Shown in pieces: positions 37,261-45,539 of a DNA stretch of 64,000 nucleotides. The notes below the pieces were generated by a model, which saw nothing but the letters and a program-made list of their open reading frames with translations, was not told the origin of the DNA and did not search any database. The first letter of the stretch is position 1. Every line of letters begins with the position of its first letter. This stretch comes from Bacteroidia bacterium (GTDB lineage Bacteria > Bacteroidota > Bacteroidia > AKYH767-A > OLB10): positions 1 through 64,000 of the forward strand of contig JAEUTI010000051.1 in the NCBI GenBank assembly GCA_016788065.1. The letters are read 5' to 3'. The translations under genes were made by a program, and so were the position numbers.

Positions 37261-37552
37261 GGATTAAGGATTAAGAATTAAAGATTAAGGATTTCTGCGC
37301 AGAAGGAAATTGCGTTATTATGATAAATTATAAATGATAGATGATAGATGGGTGGAGCAGAGGGAATAAGAATTAAGGATTAAGGATTAAGGATTAAGGA
37401 TTTCTGCGCAGAAGGAAATTGCGTTATTATGATAAATTATAAATTATAGATGATAGATGGGTGGAGCAGAGGGATTAAGAATTAAGGATTAAGAATTTCT
37501 GCGCAGAAGGAAATTGCGTTATTATGATAAATTATAAATGATAGATGATAAA
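37261..37552. repeat. Composite repeat: heptads, perfect palindrome, GATAGATG block (3 copies)
   Basis: Three copies of one module fill the gap between the TonB receptor and the STN gene (37203-37636). Each has GGATTAA heptads, the perfect 12-bp palindrome TTCTGCGCAGAA (starting at 37293, 37402 and 37497), a GGAAATTGCG segment, and a GATAAATTATA/GATAGATG block. The palindromes are 109 and 95 bases apart; the 14-base difference equals two heptads, as expected from slippage in the heptad part. Confidence 0.93.
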
Positions 37553-37636
37553 TGGGTTGCTGTAAACTGATTAGATGAAAGTCAGGTTAAATTACTCGTC
37601 GGAGTTGAGATTGTACGGCAGCTGCAATGAATCTAC

Positions 37637-39436
37637 CTAAAAAAACCTAATTCCTGCTTTAAATCCACACCAGAATTTTAGGTCAAGATCGGAGGCGGGA
37701 TACGTTGTAGTATTGAAAACATCGGGTTTGGTCCACGTAAAAATGTTAGGATAATTTTCGTAATTGCTATTTGTTAATTGTGCATTAAAAGTAAATGCAA
37801 GTGCAAATGATACCTTCTTTGAAAGTGAGAAATCGGCTCCTAGTGCAGCGCGATTTACTAGATTAATTTTATCGAAATTATTGCCTTTTACCATCTGCGA
37901 AGAAGTGATATCGAAATCGATTGCAGTCCTTGGAGTTATTTTATAGGTAGTACCGAAACCATATCCAAAATTCCATAAAAGTGTATCGCCGGTTCCAGGA
38001 TTAATTCCGGCACTCAAAATATTATGAAATGCATTTACACCAGTTCGCAGGGAAATGTTTAAAGGGAGAAGTTCATCGGTACCAATTTCAATTTTATGAT
38101 ATCCACTATTTACAAAACTCAGGAATCCAACCGGAATTCCCTCTGAAGAATCGGTGAAATTCAAAAATCCAATTTGTGTGCCTTTGACAGTTTTAGCATA
38201 ATTCAGAAAACCAATTTGTGTGCCTTTCAAATGACCACGAGCAACATTCACAAAACCGGAAAGTTGGGTACCTTTCATGTTGCCACCGACAAAATTACAG
38301 AAACCAGCCGCCTGAAATCCCTTCATGCTATCAAGAGTACAATTCACGAATCCAGCAAATTGAGCACCATCAACTTTACCTTTCACCACATTTACATAGC
38401 CGGCAAACTGTGCTCCTTTAAAATTGCTCCAGGTAGTATTTACAAATCCGGCAGCCTGCACTCCATTCACATCTCCACGTACCAAATTGACAAAACCGGC
38501 AGCCTGAACACCTTTGACTTTGCCTCCTGTCATGTTTAAAAACCCAGCCAGCTGAACATCACTTACATCGCCCCGATTCAAATTAAAAAAACCGGCTAAC
38601 TCAAAAGCTTGCGTACCCAATGAATATCCACCAAACAAATTGAAGGAATACTTATTGATAACATTCCCACATAGTTCTCCATTAGTTCCTACAAACGGAA
38701 TTATGGATGCCTGAAATTTTCTGTAAATGGTATCACTGATATTTTGATGATTAGGCTCCTTTTCATAAGCTCTGAAAAATGATCGGGTTGCCTCCTCTGC
38801 CTTCCTTGCTAATGAATCAATGTTCACAGGCGGTATAACCGGAGTTGGCTTAGGCATATCTCTCAGAACTATAGTATTAAATGTGGATCTTGATATCTTC
38901 AAAGGTAATATGGTATCGACAAAATGTTGCTTACTGAAAATAAGATTGACCGGTAATTGCCGTGTATGGAATTCCATAGAAAAATAACCATAATCGTTGG
39001 AGACTGTGGAAGCCAGGGACACTTTATCGTAAATACTTACCCAGGAAAGTGGTTCACCATTGCTATCTTTCACATATCCGCTAATAGTTAAGAGCTCTTT
39101 CGCTTCATTTTTTACTTTCCTGACTTTTGCTTTTTTAAGGATAATATACTTATCGCGTTCTTTGTAATCATAATCATCAGATAACAACTGTTGCAAAATT
39201 TCCCGAACCGGTTTTTGATTCACTTTTATAGAAACCAACTTTGAAAAATCTCCAATAGCAGGATTATACGAAAAACTAAACCCACCTGCCTGACCAATTT
39301 TGGCCAATACAACAGCTAATTCCTGATTTTCGGCAACCACTGATATCTTCTTTTCTAAAAAAGGAATATGTGTTTGACCCAGAACATCTGCAAACAAGAT
39401 TAAAACGAAATAAAATAAAAAAACCAAACGAATCAT
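37637..39436 (-). CDS. STN-domain surface protein with 16-residue solenoid-like repeats
   Basis: A 599-residue exported protein. It has a signal peptide (1-20) and an STN domain at about 28-100 (VLAKIGQAGGFSFSYNP ... REILQQLLSDDYDY), the signalling fold of TonB receptors. A carboxypeptidase-regulatory-like domain follows at about 115-190. Ten tandem repeats of pattern QxAGFxNxxxGxxxG run through about 270-430 (eight of 16 residues, then two of 14). A beta-rich end of about 150 residues terminates in GIRFF, like an outer-membrane barrel. No plug or TonB receptor barrel is recognisable. It starts three bases after fecR, so it is the third gene of the sigma/FecR operon. The repeat resembles Leptospira LA_2272-type surface repeats. 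Confidence 0.8.
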   Translation of the reverse strand: MIRLVFLFYFVLILFADVLGQTHIPFLEKKISVVAENQELAVVLAKIGQAGGFSFSYNPAIGDFSKLVSIKVNQKPVREILQQLLSDDYDYKERDKYIILKKAKVRKVKNEAKELLTISGYVKDSNGEPLSWVSIYDKVSLASTVSNDYGYFSMEFHTRQLPVNLIFSKQHFVDTILPLKISRSTFNTIVLRDMPKPTPVIPPVNIDSLARKAEEATRSFFRAYEKEPNHQNISDTIYRKFQASIIPFVGTNGELCGNVINKYSFNLFGGYSLGTQAFELAGFFNLNRGDVSDVQLAGFLNMTGGKVKGVQAAGFVNLVRGDVNGVQAAGFVNTTWSNFKGAQFAGYVNVVKGKVDGAQFAGFVNCTLDSMKGFQAAGFCNFVGGNMKGTQLSGFVNVARGHLKGTQIGFLNYAKTVKGTQIGFLNFTDSSEGIPVGFLSFVNSGYHKIEIGTDELLPLNISLRTGVNAFHNILSAGINPGTGDTLLWNFGYGFGTTYKITPRTAIDFDITSSQMVKGNNFDKINLVNRAALGADFSLSKKVSFALAFTFNAQLTNSNYENYPNIFTWTKPDVFNTTTYPASDLDLKFWCGFKAGIRFF

Positions 39437-39439
39437 ATA

Positions 39440-40462
39440 TCAATCTTCTTTTCGGTTACAACCTGAGCCTTCTAAAACAATTTTATTTTCCAATTTCGAA
39501 ACTTTAAGATTTAAAGTTTCCGCTATTACTTCCAGAATTGCATCAATCTCTTCATTACGGAAAGTTGAAGTGAGGTGGCAATTAATTAATGAATCACTGA
39601 TAGTGATATTGACACCATATACTTCATTCAGTTTTGCAGCAATCACTTCAAGAGGAGCATTTTCAAAGACAAATATTTTTGTTTTATAGCTTACAAGATT
39701 GGTATCTGCATGCAATTCCTTTGAAAGCAAGTCGGATGAACGCATAAAAATTCCTGTTTCACCTTTTAATAAATTCATTTCTTTCCCTGTTGATGAAGTA
39801 ATTTTCACTTCTCCCGACTCAACATAAACAACAACAGAATCGCTGTTAACCGGAGCATTCACATTGAAAGCAGTTCCAATATCTACTATGGTAAGATTAC
39901 CAACTTCAAGGATGAACTGCCGGTTTGCATCAGGAGCAATATCAAAGAAAGCTTCACCTTGGAGAGCTACTTTTCTTTGATCTTTAGTAAATACATACTC
40001 CAGTTCTGAATTTCTGTTTACCACAATATGTGTACTATCAGGGAGTGAGGTGTGTAAGATCTTTTCGGAGGAAGCAATAGTAACTGGTTTTACAACTTCT
40101 TCTTTAAGTATCATATATGCAGCAAAAGAAAATCCAGCCACAATTAAAATGGCAGCTGCAACTTTTAACCAAGAGAAGGATTGGGAAACTGGTTTATGTT
40201 CCTTGGCAGGAAGGGCACAAACAAAAACCGGTTGTGGCTTAACCTTATTCCAGGCTTCATCTACATTATACGTATAGTTTTCCTTTGCAATTGAAGATTC
40301 TTCAAAAATTTGCTTTAATATATTAAAATAACTTTCATTTTCCGGATTGGTTTGTCGCCAGGTTTTCAATGAAGCAATTTCAGATTCGTTTGCTTCACCA
40401 GCAAGCACTTTAGCAATCAAAGTTTCGATTGCATCATCGTTCAGGTATTGATTTGTATCCAT
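39440..40462 (-). CDS. FecR-family anti-sigma/sigma-regulator
   Basis: A 340-residue inner-membrane protein. A cytoplasmic N-terminal segment precedes one membrane helix near 97-115 (WLKVAAAILIVAGFSFAAYMI). The periplasmic FecR domain is at about 135-235 (TSLPDSTHIVVNRNSELEY ... VALQGEAFFDIAP ... GTAFNVNA). A DUF4974-like domain closes the protein (FENAPLEVIAAKLNEVYGVNITI). It should hold the adjacent ECF sigma factor until an outer-membrane partner signals. The partner here is probably the STN protein encoded next. Confidence 0.93.
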   Translation of the reverse strand: MDTNQYLNDDAIETLIAKVLAGEANESEIASLKTWRQTNPENESYFNILKQIFEESSIAKENYTYNVDEAWNKVKPQPVFVCALPAKEHKPVSQSFSWLKVAAAILIVAGFSFAAYMILKEEVVKPVTIASSEKILHTSLPDSTHIVVNRNSELEYVFTKDQRKVALQGEAFFDIAPDANRQFILEVGNLTIVDIGTAFNVNAPVNSDSVVVYVESGEVKITSSTGKEMNLLKGETGIFMRSSDLLSKELHADTNLVSYKTKIFVFENAPLEVIAAKLNEVYGVNITISDSLINCHLTSTFRNEEIDAILEVIAETLNLKVSKLENKIVLEGSGCNRKED

Positions 40463-40468
40463 GCGTGC

Positions 40469-41053
40469 CTACGAGAATAAATTAATTAACCATAATAAAC
40501 AAAGCGGGAGATAATCCTTGAGACTTATCCGCATTAATCGAAGTGCTTTGCCCATGTGATTTTCTACTGTTTTCACTGAGATTCCCAAATGATTTGCTAT
40601 TTCCAAATATTTTAAATTTTCAAATCGTGATAACTGGAAAACTGTCCGGCATTGATCAGGGAGTTGATTAATTGCCTCCGCAATTTTTGCCTGCATTTCC
40701 TGCTGCATAATTTTGGTTGATGCTGCTTCACTCGCCAGCGCACCTAAATTCTGCACATCTTTTGAATATTCCTGACGGACTTTATCGTGACGGATTTTAT
40801 TCAATGCCTGATTATGAACGGCACGGTAGAGATACAACTTCACTGAAGTTGTAATCTCAATCGTTTCGCGTTTTTCCCAGAATGTGATCATCGTTTGTTG
40901 TACTATATCTTCAGCTTCATCTTTATCGGAAACAATTCCCGCTGCATAATTACACAGTGGCACATAACAACTTCGAAACAATTGTTCGAACACTTGTTTG
41001 TCGCTGTTTTTCAAGCCTGCCAGTATCTCTGTATTTTCCAAATTCACAACCAA
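40469..41053 (-). CDS. ECF sigma factor, Bacteroidetes FecR-associated type
   Basis: A 194-residue sigma factor with regions 2 (DKQVFEQLFRSCYVPLCNYAAGIVSDKDEAEDIVQQTMITFWEK) and 4 (LPDQCRTVFQLSRFENLKYLEIANHLGISVKTVENHMGKALRLMR). It belongs with the sigma factors paired to FecR in Bacteroidota. No ATG is available: the frame opens at TTG 41053, and GTG at 41047 is equally possible, giving two residues fewer. It is first in a tight three-gene operon (gaps of six and three bases). Confidence 0.92.
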   Translation of the reverse strand: MVVNLENTEILAGLKNSDKQVFEQLFRSCYVPLCNYAAGIVSDKDEAEDIVQQTMITFWEKRETIEITTSVKLYLYRAVHNQALNKIRHDKVRQEYSKDVQNLGALASEAASTKIMQQEMQAKIAEAINQLPDQCRTVFQLSRFENLKYLEIANHLGISVKTVENHMGKALRLMRISLKDYLPLCLLWLINLFS

Positions 41054-41253
41054 AAAACTAATCAGGCTGTTAAATTAGAAATTTTAGTCTGCACCATTTC
41101 CATTTAAACGAAGACACCTGTAGGTAAACAGACCCCTACCTCCTAAGAAAATAAATCAAAAACTTCTATATTTTATTGATTATTAATAATTTAACTAAAT
41201 CTTTTAAAATTTCTGCTATAAACTCTTTTTAACTATTTCTTGTCAATAAGACT

Positions 41254-41284
41254 TTCCTCAGGGGACTATTCGTGTTTAACTTTG
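41254..41284 (+). promoter_or_regulatory. Promoter of the PorE-like gene
   Basis: A perfect -7 box TAACTTTG (41277-41284), with TTTC 19 bases upstream as an imperfect -33 element. The ATG is 30 bases downstream of the -7 box. The open frame formally extends into this promoter, which supports the later start at 41314. Confidence 0.5.
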
Positions 41285-41313
41285 CAGTAATTTCAGGACC
41301 GGAACATCAGATT

Positions 41314-43290
41314 ATGAAATCAGCTACGAGATATATTTATACCTTCCTTATCATTTTACTGGCGGCTACATCATTACAAGGTCAGGATATACCATTCTCA
41401 GATAAATTTTTCCCATCCCGCATTAGCGAATTAAAATTAGCCTTGATTGATTTGCAGCAAGGTGATGAATATTTTATGAGTGGAAAACCTGCCTTGTATA
41501 AATATGCTATTCCGCATTATGAGCGGGCAATGAAATTCAATGATTCAAATGCAGATTTAAATTTCAAACTGGGAACCTGTTACTTTTCAATCCGAAAAAA
41601 CCAGCAGGCGCTTGAATTATTAAACAAAGCTATTGATCTGAATCCGGAAGTAAATCCGGATGCATATTACTTTAAAGGTCGCACATTGCAAGTACTTTTA
41701 AAATGGGATGAAGCCATTGCAGCATACATGCAATATGGTGAATTTCTTGGCAAAGAAGAACCAATAGATGACATCACTCGACGAGTTGCCGAATGTAAAA
41801 ATGGTCAGGAATTAATAAAAAATCCGATTAAAGTTAAGATTGAAAATTTAGGATTAGCAATTAATACTAAAAATCCCGAGTATAATCCGCTTATCACTGC
41901 TGATGAGGCTGAATTATTTTTTACTTCACGCCGCCCCGGAAGTACGGGAAACCAAACAGACCCTGAAGATCTTGAATATTTCGAAGATATTTACACCAGC
42001 CAAAGAGTGAATGGCAAGTGGACTCAGGCAAAAAATCTGGGAACCATTGTGAACACAACTACTCATGATGCGGCGGCGGGACTGTCACCTGACGGACACA
42101 TCTTGTTTGTCTTCAAAGGCGACCGAAACAATGGTGATATTTTGATGTCATACATTGATAACGGTGAATGGACAAAACCGGTTGATCCCGGAAAAAACAT
42201 CAACACCAAATATCATGAATCATCGGCATGTTTATCGCCCGATGGTAACATGTTATATTTTTCAAGTGACCGTCCGGGTGGATATGGTGGAAGAGATTTG
42301 TATAAGAGTCCCTGGGACCCTATTAAGAAAACCTGGGGGCCGGCCATTAACATGGGAGGAGTAATAAACACAAGATATGATGAAGAAGGTGTGTTTATGC
42401 ATCCTGGCGGTTCGACACTTTACTTTTCATCGAAGGGGCACAATAGCATGGGAGGTTATGATGTATTTTATTCCGTATACGAAAATGAATTCTGGAAGAA
42501 GCCAACCAATATTGGTTATCCGGTTAACTCTCCTGATGATGATGTGTATTTTGTTGTGGCAGCAAACGGAAGCAATGCCTATTATGCATCAGTGACTGAA
42601 GATGGTTTTGGTGAAAAAGATCTCTACATGGTAACATTTCTTTCAGAAGCTGATAAACCGATTAGTAAAATGTCGGTGTTAAGCGGATATATTACCGATG
42701 CTGTAGATAAAGCACCTGTATCAGCATACATTGAACTCATCGACCTCAACAAACAGGAGCGTATAGGAAGCTATATCACCGATAGTAAAACAGGAAAATA
42801 CCTGATCTCACTTCCTTCGGGAAGAAAATATGGCGCTTTCGTATATGCAGATGGTTATATGTTTGAATCGAATTATTTCGATATTTCCGACTCGTCAACC
42901 TTTCGGGAAATTACCCTTGATGTAGAAATGAAATCGCTTGAAGCAGGAAATAATATTGTGTTGAACAATATCTTTTTTGATACCGATAAAACCATGTTGA
43001 AGCCGGAATCACAGATGACTCTGCAACAAATCATCAAGTTGATGAACGATTACCCTACACTGAATGTTGAAATATCGGGGCACACCGATACCGATGGACG
43101 GGATGACTACAATCAGAAACTAAGTGAAAGCAGGGCTAAAAGTGTTGTTGATTATCTGATCTCAAAAGGAATCGCCAAAACAAGACTCACCTATAAAGGA
43201 TATGGTGAAACCAAGCCTATTCATCCGAATACAACAGCTGAAGGGAAAGCGAAAAACAGGAGAATTGAATTCAGAATTAACTCTAAATAA
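41314..43290 (+). CDS. porE: PorE-type T9SS protein (TPR, PD40 propeller, OmpA)
   Basis: A 658-residue exported protein with the domain order of PorE, a periplasmic component that links the type IX secretion system to peptidoglycan. After the signal peptide come TPR repeats (about 40-150), a PD40/WD40-like beta-propeller (about 175-440; DGHILFVFKGDRNNGDI, DGNMLYFSSDRPGGYGGRDLY, GSTLYFSSKGHNSMGGYDV) and a carboxypeptidase-regulatory-like domain (about 455-530). A C-terminal OmpA domain follows (about 545-658; NIFFDTDKTMLKPES, ISGHTDTDGRDDYN, KNRRIEF). Paralogues with this architecture exist, so the symbol is given on domain order only. Start chosen at ATG 41314, which begins the signal peptide. 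Confidence 0.82.
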   Translation: MKSATRYIYTFLIILLAATSLQGQDIPFSDKFFPSRISELKLALIDLQQGDEYFMSGKPALYKYAIPHYERAMKFNDSNADLNFKLGTCYFSIRKNQQALELLNKAIDLNPEVNPDAYYFKGRTLQVLLKWDEAIAAYMQYGEFLGKEEPIDDITRRVAECKNGQELIKNPIKVKIENLGLAINTKNPEYNPLITADEAELFFTSRRPGSTGNQTDPEDLEYFEDIYTSQRVNGKWTQAKNLGTIVNTTTHDAAAGLSPDGHILFVFKGDRNNGDILMSYIDNGEWTKPVDPGKNINTKYHESSACLSPDGNMLYFSSDRPGGYGGRDLYKSPWDPIKKTWGPAINMGGVINTRYDEEGVFMHPGGSTLYFSSKGHNSMGGYDVFYSVYENEFWKKPTNIGYPVNSPDDDVYFVVAANGSNAYYASVTEDGFGEKDLYMVTFLSEADKPISKMSVLSGYITDAVDKAPVSAYIELIDLNKQERIGSYITDSKTGKYLISLPSGRKYGAFVYADGYMFESNYFDISDSSTFREITLDVEMKSLEAGNNIVLNNIFFDTDKTMLKPESQMTLQQIIKLMNDYPTLNVEISGHTDTDGRDDYNQKLSESRAKSVVDYLISKGIAKTRLTYKGYGETKPIHPNTTAEGKAKNRRIEFRINSK

Positions 43291-43327
43291 TCAGCTTTAC
43301 GCGTGGCGTAAAGCTGATTATTTAGAG
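43281..43327. terminator. 22-bp perfect inverted repeat across the PorE-like stop codon
   Basis: Positions 43281-43302 pair perfectly with 43306-43327 around a three-base loop; the TAA stop (43288-43290) lies within the left arm. There is no T-run after it. It probably acts as a transcript end or as protection of the 3' end. Confidence 0.6.
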
Positions 43328-43649
43328 AATGATAAATTATAGATGATAAATTATAGATGTTTTTTTCAGTACTCAATTGGTAATAACGTTTATTCTTATG
43401 TAAGAAGTATAGTATAGAAATACCAAATATATACATAGATTATATCCACCAATAACGGCGGCTTTGCCCCTATAAATGATAGGTGGAATGTTGACCTAGC
43501 CTGACAAGACCGTTCGACAGCGGATATCCGCAGCACTTGGCAAGAATCATCAAATCATGTGCAATCACATTTTTCCAATATGAAATGAAAAATCGGCACT
43601 CCTCTGCTCCGCTCAGGTCAGCACATTAACACATCAGCACATCAGCACA
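43328..43649. repeat. Gene-free stretch with two minor repeats
   Basis: Positions 43328-43358 carry the GATAAATTATAGATG repeat shared with 6381-6418 and 37321-37552. Positions 43620-43655 carry four copies of an AGCACATC/AGCACATT octamer, the reverse complement of the array at 48320-48420. Nothing gene-like is seen between them. Confidence 0.65.
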
Positions 43650-44633
43650 TCATATCTTCGACAATTCTCCTTTAAGAAAATCGATAACTTTAACTTCAGT
43701 AGCGTCAATGTTTCTGATTTCAGAAATATACCAGGATACCCAGTCTCCGAAATGAATAAGATAGAGTGAACGCTGAAGTTGTGTAGCACCTTTTGAATAA
43801 ACTTCAAAAATATAGGGTGTATATTTTTTTACAATTTCCTTGGTGAGTTCCATTCTGGTTTTAGTACGATCGTAATCGGTTTCATTTCTGAAAAACACTA
43901 CTGCCAGTTTATCGTTAGGAATTGTCCAACCAACCAATTCATTGTGGTTCATCTCCGGAAGGGCATGATGCCAGCAAAGCATTTTTGAATTTTCATTAAT
44001 TTGCTGACGGAAGCGAATGCACACGGCTTCAAAATTTGCCTGACTGTAAATCACCGGAATTTTCTTGTGTAATTTTTCTGCGAGATAATATGCTTCAGAA
44101 CAAATGTGTTCTTCTTCATGGTCGAGCAAATGAATGCTGGTCTCGAAGTCTGCTTTAAAAGAGTTGCTGATTAATCCGAAGCCATGCAACACATAAAAAA
44201 GTTGTGTGAATGAATAAGCCAGACAAGCTCTTGGTGGCATTCCACCTGGAATAATAATATGATCGAAGCCATTAGCTTTGGCAATTTCCAGAACCTTTCC
44301 ACCGGAAGTCACGCAAACCATTTTGGCACCACGGCTCATTGCAATTTCCATTGCTCCCAGTGTTTCTTCGGTGTTTCCGGAATAAGATGAAACAATAACC
44401 AAAGTCTCAGGACCCACAAATGCAGGAATGAAATAATCTTTATTAACAGTAATAGGGACTTTAATTTCGTGTTCTACAATCTGATTAATAATACTTCCAC
44501 CAATCCCTGATCCACCTAAACCGGTGATCAGAACATTACGAATTGGATTTTTTGAAGGGGTGAAAGTTGCTTTTTCACCGATTTCAACCGCCTGGCGGAG
44601 TTGTGCTGTAAAGGATGCTACTAATTCTTTCAT
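43650..44633 (-). CDS. Bifunctional phosphoglucose/phosphomannose isomerase
   Basis: A 327-residue SIS-domain sugar isomerase that interconverts fructose-6-phosphate with glucose-6-phosphate or mannose-6-phosphate. Visible are the phosphosugar-binding loop ITGLGGSGIGGSIINQ, SSYSGNTEETLGA, and the C-terminal bifunctional PGI/PMI signature ALPEMNHNELVGW. The frame opens 19 codons earlier at 44690, but a perfect -7 box at 44656-44663 lies inside that extension. The ATG at 44633 (MKELVASFTAQL) is therefore the likely start. Confidence 0.9.
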   Translation of the reverse strand: MKELVASFTAQLRQAVEIGEKATFTPSKNPIRNVLITGLGGSGIGGSIINQIVEHEIKVPITVNKDYFIPAFVGPETLVIVSSYSGNTEETLGAMEIAMSRGAKMVCVTSGGKVLEIAKANGFDHIIIPGGMPPRACLAYSFTQLFYVLHGFGLISNSFKADFETSIHLLDHEEEHICSEAYYLAEKLHKKIPVIYSQANFEAVCIRFRQQINENSKMLCWHHALPEMNHNELVGWTIPNDKLAVVFFRNETDYDRTKTRMELTKEIVKKYTPYIFEVYSKGATQLQRSLYLIHFGDWVSWYISEIRNIDATEVKVIDFLKGELSKI

Positions 44634-44655
44634 TTCAGATTGCGTTGGTTGCGCA

Positions 44656-44663
44656 CAAAAATA
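44656..44663 (-). promoter_or_regulatory. -7 box of the PGI/PMI gene (TATTTTTG)
   Basis: A perfect TAnnTTTG element on the minus strand, 22 bases before the ATG at 44633. It excludes the longer reading of the gene if active. Confidence 0.5.
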
Positions 44664-44689
44664 TAAAATTATAGCATCCATCAACACCA

Positions 44690-44697
44690 TAATTTTG
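44690..44697 (+). promoter_or_regulatory. -7 box upstream of the M48 protease gene (TAATTTTG)
   Basis: A perfect TAnnTTTG element on the plus strand, 38 bases before the ATG at 44736. A second near-match, GATATTTG at 44724-44731, sits four bases before the same ATG. Confidence 0.45.
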
Positions 44698-44735
44698 TTT
44701 ACTTATTTAATGTTTTCCATACCGATATTTGCAAC

Positions 44736-45539
44736 ATGAAAAAGATCCTGCCACTCGTTTTTGCCCTGGTCACCTTTGCATCCTGCCAAAGCAGAGATGG
44801 CGACTTTACCATATTTTCGCCTGAAGAAGACCTGACACTTGGAAAACAAATGGCTGCTGCCATTGATGCTGACCCCGAGAATTATCCGATTCTGGAGCCG
44901 GCAAAACATCCAGAACTTTATAAACATCTGGAAGGCATCCGGGATAAAATACTTGCTTCAGATGACCTTTTTCATCGGGATGATTTTAGCTGGCAACTTC
45001 GGGTAATTGAAAACGATACCATTTACAATGCCTTCTGCACCCCCGGTGGGTACATATATGTGTATACAGGACTAATCCGATATGTGGAATCAGAAGATGA
45101 ACTGGCGGGAATAATTGGACATGAAATCGCGCATGGTGATCTGAGGCATGGTACTGATCAAATGACCAAAACGTACGGATTGAAAGTAGTGATGGGCTTA
45201 CTCACTGGAACCGATGGCGAGCTTCTCACAACATTGGGAATCAATTTATTGGGATTGAAATTCAGTCGCGCTGATGAGGAAGAAGCAGATGAATATGCGG
45301 TTAAATACCTCAGCGACACCGATTATAATCCGAAGGCATTTGCCGGATTTTTTGAACGAATGGAAAAGGAAGGCGGAAGCATGGGGCCTTTGCAATTTTT
45401 AAGTACCCATCCAAATCCGGAAAACCGGGTTAAGAAAATAAATGATTTCTGGGTTTTAGAAGGGTCGAAGGAAGGGGCTGATCACCAAAAAAGTTTCAAA
45501 CAACTGGTTAGCTTACTACCCGATAACACTACTTTTTAG
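44736..45539 (+). CDS. M48-family metalloprotease lipoprotein
   Basis: A 267-residue zinc peptidase anchored as a lipoprotein (lipobox FASC, Cys17). The HEIAH motif is at 129-133 (GIIGHEIAHGDLRH), and the third ligand is in DEEEADEYAVKYL near residue 186. It resembles BepA/LoiP-type periplasmic proteases that handle misfolded outer-membrane proteins. Its 3' end overlaps the convergent DAHP synthase gene by 11 bases. Confidence 0.92.
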   Translation: MKKILPLVFALVTFASCQSRDGDFTIFSPEEDLTLGKQMAAAIDADPENYPILEPAKHPELYKHLEGIRDKILASDDLFHRDDFSWQLRVIENDTIYNAFCTPGGYIYVYTGLIRYVESEDELAGIIGHEIAHGDLRHGTDQMTKTYGLKVVMGLLTGTDGELLTTLGINLLGLKFSRADEEEADEYAVKYLSDTDYNPKAFAGFFERMEKEGGSMGPLQFLSTHPNPENRVKKINDFWVLEGSKEGADHQKSFKQLVSLLPDNTTF

